From Alphaproteobacteria bacterium (GTDB lineage Bacteria; Pseudomonadota; Alphaproteobacteria; Micropepsales; Micropepsaceae): DNA of 56,417 nt. Made by a program: the position numbers and the translations under genes. Within the stretch, counting starts at the first letter, position 1. Each line of letters starts with the position of its first letter. The DNA lies in contig JAICHV010000021.1 in NCBI GenBank assembly GCA_025924715.1, forward strand, positions 1-56,417, given 5' to 3'. Below, in pieces: positions 42,687-51,720 of the stretch. The notes beneath the pieces were generated by a model, which was given only the letters and a program-made list of their open reading frames with translations, was not told where the DNA came from and made no database searches.

Positions 42687-44087
42687 ATGGATCTGACCAG
42701 CCCTGGACCCCCGATCTCCGGCCGCGCCAAAAACGCGTGGAGCCTGGAAGCGCGCGAACTGCTGCGCCTGGCGCTGCCGCTGGCGGCCACCCAACTGGCG
42801 CAGATGATCATCCTGGCTACCGACACGGTGATGCTGGGCCATCTCAGCAAGGAAGCGCTGGCCGCAGCGGCCATCGGCAACACCATTTTCTTTTTCTGCT
42901 GGCTGCTGGGTAGCGGCCCGGGCCAGGCCGTGTCGCCGGTGATCGCCCATATTCGCGGCGGTTATGCCGATGCGGCCAGGCCCTATGACCGGCGCCAGGT
43001 GCGTCTGGCGGCGCGGATGGGACTGTGGTCGGTGGCGGCCACGCTGCCGCTATGTCTGGTGCTGATATTCACCCGGTCCTTGTTGCTGCTATTTCATCAA
43101 GACCCGCGCCTGGCACAGGATGCGGCGGTCTATATGTCGTCGCTGGGCTTCGGCCTACCCTTTGCTCTGGGCTTCCAGGTGCTGCGCAGTTTTGCGACCG
43201 CCCTCAATCGTCCGATGGCGCCCATGTTGGTGATGGGTCTCGCCATCGCCATCAATGCGCTGGGCGATTACGCACTGATCTTCGGCCATTTCGGGCTGCC
43301 GGCGCTTGGGATGCTGGGCGCCGGCATGGCCAGCGCCTTTTCCAATCTGGCCAGCTTTGTGCTTTTGCTGGCCATCGCGCTGAGCGTGAAGGGGTTTCGC
43401 GAATATCGCATCCTGCGCCGTTTCGGCCAGCCCGATTTGGCCAAGCTGCGCGAGCTGTTCCGGCTGGGCATGCCCATCGGCATCACCATGATCTTCGAGG
43501 TGATGCTGTTCAACGGCGCCACGCTGGCGATGGGCGTGATCGGTTTGGCCCCCTTGGCGGCGCATCAGGTGGCGATCACGATTCCGTCACTGACTTTCAT
43601 GATCCCGCTGGGCATCGGACTGGCCGCCACGGTGCGCGTGGGTCTGGCCGCCGGCGCCGGCGATGCGGTGGAAGCACGGCGCGCCGGCTTCACCGCCATG
43701 GGCATCGCGGCCCTGTTCATGACCGCGACTTCGCTGCTGCTGCTGGCTTTCCCGCGCGCCATCGCCAGCCTGTGGCTGCCCGATGTGCCGGAAAATGCCG
43801 ATGTCCTGGCGTTGGCCGTGACTTTCCTGCATGTCGCGGCCGCCTTCCAGCTCGCCGACGGCATCCAGGTCACCGCCTCGCTGTCGCTGCGCGGGCTTAA
43901 AGATGCGCGCGCCCCCATGTGGATCGCCGGCGCGTCCTATTGGCTGATCGGCGCACCGGCCTGCCTGCTGCTGGGCTTCGGCCTGGGCTGGCAGGGGCTT
44001 GGCATCTGGTTGGGGCTGGCGATCGGCCTGGCCGCGGCCGCTTTGCTGCTGGCCGCGCGCTTTGTCTGGCTGTCGCGGGTCAGGTAA
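42687..44087 (+). CDS. MATE-family multidrug/Na+ or H+ antiporter
   Basis: The 466 residues form about 12 membrane spans in two MatE halves: LLRLALPLAATQLAQMIILATDTVMLGHLSKEAL in the first, LFRLGMPIGITMIFEVMLFNGATLAMGVIG in the second (read in short pieces). Substrate unknown; NorM-type export of cationic compounds is typical. It converges with ubiB, and the two coding regions overlap by 8 bp. Confidence 0.92.
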   Translation: MDLTSPGPPISGRAKNAWSLEARELLRLALPLAATQLAQMIILATDTVMLGHLSKEALAAAAIGNTIFFFCWLLGSGPGQAVSPVIAHIRGGYADAARPYDRRQVRLAARMGLWSVAATLPLCLVLIFTRSLLLLFHQDPRLAQDAAVYMSSLGFGLPFALGFQVLRSFATALNRPMAPMLVMGLAIAINALGDYALIFGHFGLPALGMLGAGMASAFSNLASFVLLLAIALSVKGFREYRILRRFGQPDLAKLRELFRLGMPIGITMIFEVMLFNGATLAMGVIGLAPLAAHQVAITIPSLTFMIPLGIGLAATVRVGLAAGAGDAVEARRAGFTAMGIAALFMTATSLLLLAFPRAIASLWLPDVPENADVLALAVTFLHVAAAFQLADGIQVTASLSLRGLKDARAPMWIAGASYWLIGAPACLLLGFGLGWQGLGIWLGLAIGLAAAALLLAARFVWLSRVR

Positions 44088-45564
44088 AGCGCAGCACCAG
44101 CGCAATCGCGATCACCACCAGCAAAGCCACCAAAGCGAGGCGCCAGGGACGGGTCTTGCGTTCCTGTTCGCGGGCGATCTGGCGCGCGGTGTCGGGATGC
44201 AGCCGCACGCCACCTTCCGCAACCATCTGCGACAGGTGCTCGGCATTCTTCACCAGCTGCGGCAGATCCTGCGCCAGCTTGCCCAGGGCGGAGAGACCTT
44301 CCGCCGCCTCGCGCAGCCGCGCTTCGGGGCCCAGATTGTCATGCACCCAGCTTTGCGCCACCGGCCGCGAGGCTTCCCAGATGTCGAAATCCGGATCCAG
44401 GCTGCGCGCCACGCCCTCCACCACCACCATGGTTTTCTGCATCAGCACCAGTTGCGGCTGGGCCTGCATGTCGAAGCGCCGCGTGGTCTCGAACAATTGC
44501 CCCAGCAGCCGGGCAATCGAAACTTCGCGGGCGCTTTTGCCGAAGATCGGCTCGCCAATGGCGCGCAAGGCTTGGGCGAAAGTCTCGATCGGATGATGGG
44601 GCGGCACGAAGGCCACATCGTAATGAATGCGCGCCACCCGCTCATAATCGCGGGCGAGAAATCCGGCCAGGGTTTCGGCCATGAAGCGGCGCATGGGGGC
44701 ATCCAGCCGGCCCATGATGCCGAAATCCACCGCCACCAGCCGTCCGGCGGGATCGACAAAGAGATTGCCGGGATGCAGATCGGCGTGGAAAAAGCCGTCG
44801 CGCAAGGCCTGGGTGAGGAAGGAGCGTATCAGGGTCAGCGCGACTTTCTTGGGATCGTGTCCGGCACGCGCCAGGCCTTCGATGTCGCGCACCGAAACCC
44901 CGTCAATCCATTCGCTGGTCAAGACCCGCGCCGAAGTCCGGCTCCAGTCGACATGCGGGACGCGAAATTCCGCATCGCCATGGGTGCGCTCATAGAGCTC
45001 GGAAGCGGCGGCCGCTTCCATGCGCAGATCCAGCTCCATCGCCACCGAGGCAGCCAGGGTTTCGACCAACGCGATCAGGCGCAGACGGCGCGCCTCGGCG
45101 GAGACGCGCTCCGCCATCCGCGCAAACAAAGCCAAGGCCTCCAGATCGCGGCGGAACAGAGCCTCGATCCCCGGACGCAGCACTTTGACCGCCGCATCGA
45201 CGCCGTCGGTGGTCAAGGCGCGGTGCACCTGGGCGATGGAAGCGGCGGCGACGGGGGCACCGAAACTGTCGAACAGCGCATCCAGCGGCCGCCCCAGGCT
45301 GCGTTCGACCATCGCGCGGGCTTGGTCCTGGCCAATGGGTGGCAGGCGATCCTGCAAATGTTCCAGCGCGGCGGCGATATCCTCGCCGACAATGTCGGGG
45401 CGGGTCGCCAGCATCTGGCCCAGCTTGATATAGGCGGGCCCCAGCTTCTCCAGTCCTGACGCCAGCCGCACACCCGCCCGCGCATCGCCGCGGCGCAAAG
45501 CCGGCAACAGCGGCGACAGCAAGAGAACGCCTTTGGTCAGGCGCAGGAAACTGGACAAACCCAT
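44080..45564 (-). CDS. ubiB: Ubiquinone biosynthesis protein UbiB (ADCK-like atypical kinase)
   Basis: Membrane-bound ATPase/kinase-like protein needed for ubiquinone synthesis. The 494 residues have the KxGQ-type motif (LGPAYIKLGQMLATRPDI), the alanine-rich nucleotide loop AAASIAQVHRA, the lysine in AVKVLRPGI, HADLHPGNLFVDPAGRLVAVDFGIMG (read in parts) and a C-terminal membrane span (LALVALLVVIAIALVL). It starts one base after the ubiE stop. Confidence 0.93.
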   Translation of the reverse strand: MGLSSFLRLTKGVLLLSPLLPALRRGDARAGVRLASGLEKLGPAYIKLGQMLATRPDIVGEDIAAALEHLQDRLPPIGQDQARAMVERSLGRPLDALFDSFGAPVAAASIAQVHRALTTDGVDAAVKVLRPGIEALFRRDLEALALFARMAERVSAEARRLRLIALVETLAASVAMELDLRMEAAAASELYERTHGDAEFRVPHVDWSRTSARVLTSEWIDGVSVRDIEGLARAGHDPKKVALTLIRSFLTQALRDGFFHADLHPGNLFVDPAGRLVAVDFGIMGRLDAPMRRFMAETLAGFLARDYERVARIHYDVAFVPPHHPIETFAQALRAIGEPIFGKSAREVSIARLLGQLFETTRRFDMQAQPQLVLMQKTMVVVEGVARSLDPDFDIWEASRPVAQSWVHDNLGPEARLREAAEGLSALGKLAQDLPQLVKNAEHLSQMVAEGGVRLHPDTARQIAREQERKTRPWRLALVALLVVIAIALVLRFT

Positions 45565-45565
45565 G

Positions 45566-46330
45566 CTAGAGCCGCCAGGCCGAATGCAGCGCGGCAATGC
45601 CGCCGCTGAGATTGCGTATTTTTACCCGGCCCAAGCCCGCCTCGGCGATCATTTTGGCAAATTGCGCCTGAGGCGGAAAGCGGCGAATGCTCTCGGCGAG
45701 ATAACGATAAGACTCTTCATCCTTGGCCACCCACCCGCCCAATTTTGGCAGCAGCTTGAAGGAATAGGCGTCATATAAGGCATCCAGGCCGGGCATCTCG
45801 ACTTTGGAAAACTCCAGGCACAAAAAACGTCCGCCCGGTTTCAGCACACGCCGTGCCTCGGCCAAGGCCTTGTCGATATGGGTGACGTTGCGGATGCCAA
45901 AGGCGATGGTATAGGCGTCGAAATGCGCATCCGGTACCGGCAGGTTTTCCGCGTCTCCCACCGTCCAGGCAATGGCGGCTTCGGACTTCTCGCGCGCCCG
46001 GCGCAATCCCTCTCCCACCATTTTTTCGTTGATGTCGCAGACGGTGATGGCGGCTTCGCCGCCGCGGGCGCGCGCCATCTCGGCAATGCGAAAACCGATG
46101 TCGCCGGTGCCGCCTGCCACGTCCAGCACGCGCCAGCCGGGCCGTGGGTTCAGCCATTCCACCATGGCATCCTTCCAGATGCGGTGAATGCCCCCCGACA
46201 TCAGATCGTTCATCAGGTCATAGCGGGCCGCGACCGAGGAAAAGACCTCGCGCACCAGACCTTCCTTGTCGGCCTCCGGCACCTCGCGGAAGCCGAAATG
46301 GGCGGTGGTTTCAGGGTTGTTGCTCATCAT
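45566..46330 (-). CDS. ubiE: Demethylmenaquinone/2-polyprenyl-6-methoxy-1,4-benzoquinol methyltransferase
   Basis: C-methyltransferase of quinone synthesis. The 254 residues have the SAM-binding [17 protein letters not shown], the family signatures [21 protein letters not shown] and [17 protein letters not shown], and [14 protein letters not shown]. The start MMSNNPETT lies 24 bp from the divergent mutM ATG. ubiE-ubiB is a conserved pair. Confidence 0.94.
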   Translation of the reverse strand: MMSNNPETTAHFGFREVPEADKEGLVREVFSSVAARYDLMNDLMSGGIHRIWKDAMVEWLNPRPGWRVLDVAGGTGDIGFRIAEMARARGGEAAITVCDINEKMVGEGLRRAREKSEAAIAWTVGDAENLPVPDAHFDAYTIAFGIRNVTHIDKALAEARRVLKPGGRFLCLEFSKVEMPGLDALYDAYSFKLLPKLGGWVAKDEESYRYLAESIRRFPPQAQFAKMIAEAGLGRVKIRNLSGGIAALHSAWRL

Positions 46331-46354
46331 CGTCCAGCATAGCACTATTGCGTC

Positions 46355-47230
46355 ATGCCGGAATTGCCCGAAGTCGAAACCGTGCGCCTGGGTCTTTTGC
46401 CTGCGCTGGAAGGCCGCACCATCCAAAAGGCGCTGATCCGCCGGGGCGATCTGCGCCGGCCTTTCCCGCCTGAGTTCGCGCAGCGGCTGACCGGGCGCAA
46501 GGTGCTGGCCCTGACCCGCCGCGCCAAATATCTGCTGGCCCGGCTGGATAGCGGCGAGACCCTTGTGATCCATCTGGGCATGTCGGGCCGCATGAGCGTC
46601 TTTTCGCAGGGCAAGCCGCGCAAGCTGGGCAATTATCTTTACGACACCGCTCCGGCCGGCGCCGGCGAAGGCAAGCATGACCATGTCGTGCTGGAGACGG
46701 ATGCACCGGCCCGCATCATCTTCAACGACCACCGCCGCTTCGGGCTGATGACCCTGATCCCCAGCGACGCCATCGACGAGAATCCACTGTTCAAAGAGGT
46801 CGGGATCGAACCTTTGTCCGCCGGCTTCACCACCGCCTATCTGGCCAAGGCCCTGGCGGGCAAAAAGACGCCGATCAAATCGGCACTGCTGGATCAGCGG
46901 GTGGTGGCGGGGCTGGGCAATATCTATGTCTGCGAGGCGCTGTTTCGCGCCGGCCTGTCGCCCAAGCGGATGGCCGGCGCCGTCGCCCGCGAACGCATCG
47001 GGCCTTTGGTCGCGGCGATCAAAACGGTCTTGAAAGAAGCCATCGCGGCCGGGGGCTCGACCTTGCGCGATCATGCCCAGGCGACCGGCGATCCGGGGCA
47101 TTTCCAGCATCATTTCCTGGTCTATGGCCGCCAAGGCAAACCCTGTCGTAAAAAGGGATGTCACGGCACGGTCAAGCGCATTGTCCAGGCGGGCCGCTCC
47201 ACCTTCTATTGTCCAAGCTGCCAGAAATGA
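46355..47230 (+). CDS. mutM: Formamidopyrimidine-DNA glycosylase
   Basis: Bifunctional glycosylase/AP lyase that removes 8-oxoguanine and formamidopyrimidines. The 291 residues begin [10 protein letters not shown] (Pro2 is the nucleophile, Glu3 acidic catalyst), with [38 protein letters not shown] and a C-terminal zinc finger of four cysteines (CRKKGC and CPSC). No Shine-Dalgarno sequence precedes the ATG. A CACTAT hexamer six bases upstream makes a leaderless start possible. Confidence 0.95.
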   Translation: MPELPEVETVRLGLLPALEGRTIQKALIRRGDLRRPFPPEFAQRLTGRKVLALTRRAKYLLARLDSGETLVIHLGMSGRMSVFSQGKPRKLGNYLYDTAPAGAGEGKHDHVVLETDAPARIIFNDHRRFGLMTLIPSDAIDENPLFKEVGIEPLSAGFTTAYLAKALAGKKTPIKSALLDQRVVAGLGNIYVCEALFRAGLSPKRMAGAVARERIGPLVAAIKTVLKEAIAAGGSTLRDHAQATGDPGHFQHHFLVYGRQGKPCRKKGCHGTVKRIVQAGRSTFYCPSCQK

Positions 47231-47238
47231 GGATCCCC

Positions 47239-48012
47239 GTGAGCGATACGGTTTTATTCGAGGTCAAGGACGGCATCGGCATCGCCACCCTCAACCGGCC
47301 CCAGGCGCTGAACGCCCTCAACACCGAATTGCTCGACAATTTGGCGGCCCAACTCGAGGCCTGGGACCGCGATAACGCCGTCCGCTGCATCATCATCACC
47401 GGCTCGCCAAAGGCCTTCGCCGCCGGCGCCGATATCAAAGAAATGGCCGACAAGACTTTCCCCGAAATGGTGGCGCTCAATCTTTATGGCGCTCAATGCG
47501 ACCGCATCGCGCGCGTCGCCAAGCCGGTGATCGCGGCGGTCGCCGGCTTCGCGCTGGGGGGCGGCTGCGAGCTCGCGATGATTTGCGATTTCATCCTGGC
47601 CGCCGACACCGCCAAATTCGGCCAGCCCGAGATCACTTTGGGCATCCTGCCGGGCCTGGGCGGCAGCCAGCGCTTGGTGCGGGCGGTGGGAAAGGCCAAG
47701 GCGATGGAGATGTGCCTGACGGGCCGGATGATGGACGCCGCCGAGGCGCATGCCGCGGGTCTGGTCAGCCGGGTGGTGCCGGCGGCGGAATTGATGGCCG
47801 AAACACTTGCGACGGCGCAGAAGATCGCCGCCCAATCGGGCCCAGCTGTGGCCGCCACCAAGGAAGCGGTCAACCGCGCCTTCGAGGCTTCCCTGGCGGA
47901 GGGATTGTTGTTTGAACGCAGGCAGTTCCACGCCCGTTTTGCCACACAGGATCAAAAAGAAGGCATGGCCGCCTTCACCGCCAAGCGCAAAGCCCAGTTC
48001 CAGGATAAGTGA
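47239..48012 (+). CDS. Enoyl-CoA hydratase/isomerase family protein
   Basis: Crotonase-fold enzyme expected to hydrate 2-enoyl-CoA in beta-oxidation. The 257 residues include [13 protein letters not shown] (oxyanion hole), [15 protein letters not shown] and the glutamate in [19 protein letters not shown], so both usual catalytic glutamates are present. GTG 47239 has GGAT close upstream; an ATG at 47227 that overlaps the mutM stop (ATGA) would add four residues. The gene commonly lies between mutM and rpsT in alphaproteobacteria. Confidence 0.9.
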   Translation: MSDTVLFEVKDGIGIATLNRPQALNALNTELLDNLAAQLEAWDRDNAVRCIIITGSPKAFAAGADIKEMADKTFPEMVALNLYGAQCDRIARVAKPVIAAVAGFALGGGCELAMICDFILAADTAKFGQPEITLGILPGLGGSQRLVRAVGKAKAMEMCLTGRMMDAAEAHAAGLVSRVVPAAELMAETLATAQKIAAQSGPAVAATKEAVNRAFEASLAEGLLFERRQFHARFATQDQKEGMAAFTAKRKAQFQDK

Positions 48013-48050
48013 GGTCTATCTGGCCAAAGGCCAGGAAAATCCGGTCTTTG

Positions 48051-48079
48051 TTGACCCGGGACGCGGCGCCCGCTATATG
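48051..48079 (+). promoter_or_regulatory. Sigma-70-type promoter of rpsT
   Basis: TTGACC (48051-48056), a 17-bp GC-rich spacer and TATATG (48074-48079). This is the best-matching promoter I see in the window, and it fits a highly expressed ribosomal gene. The leader to the rpsT ATG at 48112 is about 26 nt and contains AGGAG. Confidence 0.75.
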
Positions 48080-48111
48080 CCCGCCTCTTTCGCTCCAGGA
48101 GCCTGCCGCCT

Positions 48112-48378
48112 ATGCCGAATATTGCCTCCTCCGCCAAGCGCGTCCGCACCACCGCCAAGCGCACGGCGATCAATACCGCCCGCACGACGCGGGTGCGTGG
48201 CTATATCCGCAAGGTCGAGGAAGCGCTGGCCAAGGGCGACAAAGCCGCGGCCCAGGCCGCCTTGAAGGCCGCCGAGCCCGAAATCATGCGCGGCGTCTCT
48301 AAAGGCGTTCTGCATAAGAACACCGGGGCGCGGAAAGTGTCGCGCCTGACCAAGCGGGTCGCAAAATTGCAAAAATAA
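48112..48378 (+). CDS. rpsT: 30S ribosomal protein S20
   Basis: The 88-residue, lysine- and arginine-rich helical protein begins [21 protein letters not shown] and ends [17 protein letters not shown], matching S20, which binds 16S rRNA early in 30S assembly. It has its own promoter and a strong terminator, so it is a single-gene unit. Confidence 0.97.
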   Translation: MPNIASSAKRVRTTAKRTAINTARTTRVRGYIRKVEEALAKGDKAAAQAALKAAEPEIMRGVSKGVLHKNTGARKVSRLTKRVAKLQK

Positions 48379-48857
48379 TCGAAGCCGCTGAATCGGCAGA
48401 CGAATTCAATCTAGAAGGGGCCCGAAGCAAGAATTCGGGCCTTTTTTTATTGTCAGTGGGCGGATTTTCGTGGGAGCCCCGATTTCGGCAGCGCAGCAGC
48501 GCGCGCCCCTGGGCTAAGTCCCTGATTCGCCGCAGACTTGTTGGTTGAGGCTATTTTCCGTATACGTCACAATCATTTAGCGGTTGTCTTGGAAATGAAA
48601 AAAATCGTCCGAATCAGCTTTTGTTCCGCTTTCATTCCTCTTGTGCAGCGGCCGCGCTTGATTCTATCTTAACCAACGATCGGGGCGGTCATAAAACAAT
48701 GCGCAAGAGTAGAAACAATATAGATATAATATTCGAAAGCGCATCTGGGCAGATTTCCCGATACCGGAAGTCAAAACTCACTTAAATACTTTAAAATTCG
48801 TCGTCGTAGGCTGGGTGCAGCTCCCGGCTATGCCCAATTATCGCTTCAGGTCATCCC
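48379..48857. other. 479-bp intergenic region before the rhodanese-dnaA genes
   Basis: After the rpsT terminator, this AT-richer stretch holds four GANTC sites (48390, 48524, 48611, 48660), a CtrA half-site TTAACC at 48669-48674 and a consensus TATAAT at 48725-48730 without a clear -35 partner. I see no perfect DnaA box (TTATCCACA or close variants) and no ORF, so it looks like a regulatory region for the rhodanese-dnaA unit rather than a proven origin. Confidence 0.55.
48419..48448 (+). terminator. Rho-independent terminator of rpsT
   Basis: GGCCCGAA (48419-48426) pairs with TTCGGGCC (48434-48441) around a seven-base loop, and seven T residues follow. Confidence 0.9.
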
Positions 48858-49304
48858 ATGTCTCCTTCCACTCCTCATGATTATGCAGGCGATGTCAGCG
48901 CCGCCGAAGCGTGGGAGATGCTTTCCTCGGAGCCCAAAGCGCAACTCATCGATGTCCGCACCATGGCGGAATGGAATTTCGTCGGCGTTCCCGATCTGGA
49001 AGCCTTGGGCCGCAAGACGCACTGCATCGAGTGGCAGCAATTTCCCACCGGCGCGACCAATCCCGATTTCGTGGCCGAGGCGAAATCCGCACTGAACAGC
49101 GCCGGCGCCGATCCGACCGCGCCGGTGCTGCTGCTGTGCCGCTCGGGCGCGCGCTCGCGGGCGGCGGCAATCGCGCTGACCCGCGCCGGCTATGCCAAGG
49201 CGTTCAATATCGCCGAAGGCTTCGAGGGCAATCTCGATGCGCAGCGTCATCGCGGCCACAGCGGCGGCTGGAAAGCCTCCGGCCTGCCCTGGAGGCAGAC
49301 ATGA
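48858..49304 (+). CDS. Rhodanese-like domain protein
   Basis: A 148-residue single-domain sulfurtransferase. The start of the domain reads AQLIDVRTMAEWNFVGVPDL, and the active-site loop CRSGARSR follows LLL, with the catalytic Cys near residue 94. The C-terminus (GFEGNLDAQRHRGHSGGWKASGLPW) matches a family often found alone in proteobacteria. The sulfur acceptor is unknown. It lies between rpsT and dnaA and may be cotranscribed with dnaA, 107 bp downstream. Confidence 0.88.
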   Translation: MSPSTPHDYAGDVSAAEAWEMLSSEPKAQLIDVRTMAEWNFVGVPDLEALGRKTHCIEWQQFPTGATNPDFVAEAKSALNSAGADPTAPVLLLCRSGARSRAAAIALTRAGYAKAFNIAEGFEGNLDAQRHRGHSGGWKASGLPWRQT

Positions 49305-49411
49305 AGAGCCGGCGGGAGCGACGAAGTCGGGCCGGTTGAACCCCGGCAGACCAGAACGACGGACGCGCAAAAGCGCGCCGCATTCCACAAGCGAAGACAA
49401 CGGGTAAGACG

Positions 49412-50830
49412 ATGGGACAAGTGACGGGCAAGCCGATGCGAACGGACTGGCCAAATGCCTGGGCGATGGTGCGCGAAAGGCTGCGGCGTGAATTGGGTGA
49501 TCCGGTGTTCGAAGCCTGGATCGGACCTTTGAGCCTGGAAGGCTTCGAGCGCGATGAGCTGCGCATCGGCGCCGCCAAGCCTTTCGTGCGCAATTGGGTC
49601 GCCAATCATTACGTCGCCCGCATCGAGCGCGCCTTCAAGGCCGAAGGCGCCGAGCCGGCCTCGCTCAGCATCGTGGTTTCCCAAGCGCCCGTCATTCCCG
49701 CCGTCATCCCCGCAGCCCTGCGCCCCGAAAGCGCCAATATCGCCTATCTGCCACTGCGCCCGACCGAACCGGACAGCGCCAAGGGGTTGTGGACGCGCAT
49801 GCTCCACCCCCAGCAGACCTTCGACAGCTTCATCCCCGGGCCGGCCAATGAGTTCGGCCATGGCGCGGCACGCGCTTTCGCCGAAGGGGCGCATAGCGAG
49901 CTACCGCTGCTTTACATCCACGGCGGTTTCGGCTTCGGCAAGACCCACCTGCTCAATGCCGCGGCGCTGGAATTCCGCAAGCGCGGCAAGCGCACTTTGT
50001 TCCTGCGCGCCGAAGACTTCATGCGCCATTTCCTGGGCGCGCTTTATCGCAAGGACACTTTGGCCTTCAAGGAAGAGCTACGCACCGCCGAAGTGCTGAT
50101 CATCGACGATCTGCAACATATCTGCCGCTCCACCGCCACGGCTTCGGAGTTTCTCTATACCGTCAACGCGTTCGCCGATCTGCGCCGCCGGGTGGTGATT
50201 GCCGCCGACCGCGCCCCGCAGGCCCTGGAAGGCCTGGGCGCCGATGTCAAATCGCGTCTGGCCGGCGGTCTTTGCATCTCGCTGGACAAGCCCGATCGCC
50301 AGACCCGTCTGGCCATCGTCAAGGCGCGGGCGGCGGAATTCTGCCGCCACAAACCCGATGTCGTACTGCCCGAAAATGTGCTGGAGCGCATCGCCGATCT
50401 GGACGACGCATCCCCGCGCGAATTGATCGGCGTTTTCACCAAACTGGCGACCTATGCCGACCTCACCAAAAAGCCCGTGACGCTGGAGACCGCCGAAGAA
50501 GCGGTGGGTCTGCGCGCCGGGCCGGGCGCCAAGACCTCGATCGAGGATATCCAGCGCAAGACCGCCGAATTCTACAAGCTGGAAGTCAAAGACTTCCATT
50601 CGCCCCAGCGGGCCCGCCGCGTCGCCCGTCCGCGCCAGGTGGCGATGTATCTGTCGCGCAAATTGACCACCCGCTCGCTGCCGGAAATCGGCCGGCGCTT
50701 CGGCGGACGTGACCACACCACGGTGCTGCATGCCTGCCGCCGCATCGAAGCCCTGATCGACGAAGATCCCTTGTTCCGCCAGGAAGTGGATTTCCTGTCG
50801 CAAATGCTGCAGCGGCGGGGAGAGCTCTGA
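49412..50830 (+). CDS. dnaA: Chromosomal replication initiator protein DnaA
   Basis: AAA+ initiator that opens the origin. The 472 residues have an N-terminal DnaB-interaction domain (WAMVRERLRRELGDPVFEAWI), a linker, the ATPase (TFDSFIPGPANEFGHGAAR, Walker A GGFGFGKT at 171-178, Walker B VLIIDDLQ at 228-235, Arg282 in VKSRLAGGL) and the DNA-binding signature GGRDHTTVLHACRRIEAL. GFGKT with PGPANEF recalls Caulobacter DnaA. The ribosome-binding site is weak, and an ATG at 49436 is an alternative start. Confidence 0.94.
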   Translation: MGQVTGKPMRTDWPNAWAMVRERLRRELGDPVFEAWIGPLSLEGFERDELRIGAAKPFVRNWVANHYVARIERAFKAEGAEPASLSIVVSQAPVIPAVIPAALRPESANIAYLPLRPTEPDSAKGLWTRMLHPQQTFDSFIPGPANEFGHGAARAFAEGAHSELPLLYIHGGFGFGKTHLLNAAALEFRKRGKRTLFLRAEDFMRHFLGALYRKDTLAFKEELRTAEVLIIDDLQHICRSTATASEFLYTVNAFADLRRRVVIAADRAPQALEGLGADVKSRLAGGLCISLDKPDRQTRLAIVKARAAEFCRHKPDVVLPENVLERIADLDDASPRELIGVFTKLATYADLTKKPVTLETAEEAVGLRAGPGAKTSIEDIQRKTAEFYKLEVKDFHSPQRARRVARPRQVAMYLSRKLTTRSLPEIGRRFGGRDHTTVLHACRRIEALIDEDPLFRQEVDFLSQMLQRRGEL

Positions 50831-51720
50831 GCGCAGCCCTGATCGAGGCGCATGAGGTCAGCAAACAGTTCGGCGCCGTCATGGCGCTGAACCGGCTGTC
50901 CCTGGCGATCCCCGCCGGCGGGGTCTTTGGCGTCTTGGGCGCCAATGGCGCCGGCAAGACCACGTTTTTTCGCGCCTGCCTGGATCTGGTGCGGCCAACG
51001 GGCGGCAGCTTGACGGTGTTGGGATCCAGAGCCGGAGATGCTAGCCGCCTGCGCCGCATCGGCGCGATGATCGAGGTGCCGCGCTATCATCCTTTTCTCA
51101 CAGCGCAGGAAACCCTTGCCATGCTGGCTTTGGTCAGCGGCCAGCGGGCGCCGAAGATCGATTATTGGCTGGAGCGCGTCGGCCTGGCCGAGGCGGCAAG
51201 GCGCAAGGTGCATCATTTCTCCGTCGGCATGAAACAACGCCTGGGATTGGCCGCGGCCCTGATCGCCGAGCCGGAACTGGTCATTCTGGACGAACCCACC
51301 AGCGGCATGGACCCGGCGGGCATCCAGGAAATCCGCGCGTTGCTGCGCGAACTCGCGGACAAGGACGGTGTGACGGTGGTGCTGTCCAGCCATTTGCTGG
51401 ATGAGGTGCAGCGCGTCTGCGACCGCGTCGCCATTTTCAGCCATGGGAAAGTGGTGGCGCAAGAGCGCGTGGACCGCCTGGTGGCCGGCGGCGAAAAACT
51501 ACGCCTGCTCGCCACCTCCCAAGCCGCGCTGCTGGAGCGGCTTGGCGCCAAAGCGGTGGCAGATGGCGACGGCGCGCTGGTGAACCTCGCCCGCGCGCAA
51601 ACCCCGGCATTATTACGTGCGCTGATGCAGGACGGGATCGAACTGGTGGAGGCGCGCTGGGTCGGCGGCGGCTTGGAACAGTTCTACCTGGAACAAACGG
51701 GCACAGCGCATGCTGAGTGA
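50827..51720 (+). CDS. ABC transporter ATP-binding protein (ABC-2 export type), probable CTG start
   Basis: Nucleotide-binding subunit with Walker A GANGAGKTT (38-46 from the CTG), signature FSVGMKQRLG, Walker B LVILDEPTSGMDP and the switch His in VVLSSHLLDE, all intact. The BcrA/NatA-like sequence suggests export or resistance; the substrate is unknown. The first beta strand (ALIEAHEVSKQFG) lies upstream of the first ATG (50881). No ATG, GTG or TTG is in frame above it, so I place the start at CTG 50827, which overlaps the dnaA stop as CTGA with GGGGAG just upstream. Confidence 0.87.
   Translation: MSAALIEAHEVSKQFGAVMALNRLSLAIPAGGVFGVLGANGAGKTTFFRACLDLVRPTGGSLTVLGSRAGDASRLRRIGAMIEVPRYHPFLTAQETLAMLALVSGQRAPKIDYWLERVGLAEAARRKVHHFSVGMKQRLGLAAALIAEPELVILDEPTSGMDPAGIQEIRALLRELADKDGVTVVLSSHLLDEVQRVCDRVAIFSHGKVVAQERVDRLVAGGEKLRLLATSQAALLERLGAKAVADGDGALVNLARAQTPALLRALMQDGIELVEARWVGGGLEQFYLEQTGTAHAE

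Noticed and set aside
48379..48857. Replication origin next to dnaA
   Set aside because: AT-richer DNA is present, but I find no DnaA-box cluster; position alone does not establish an origin in alphaproteobacteria, where it often lies elsewhere.
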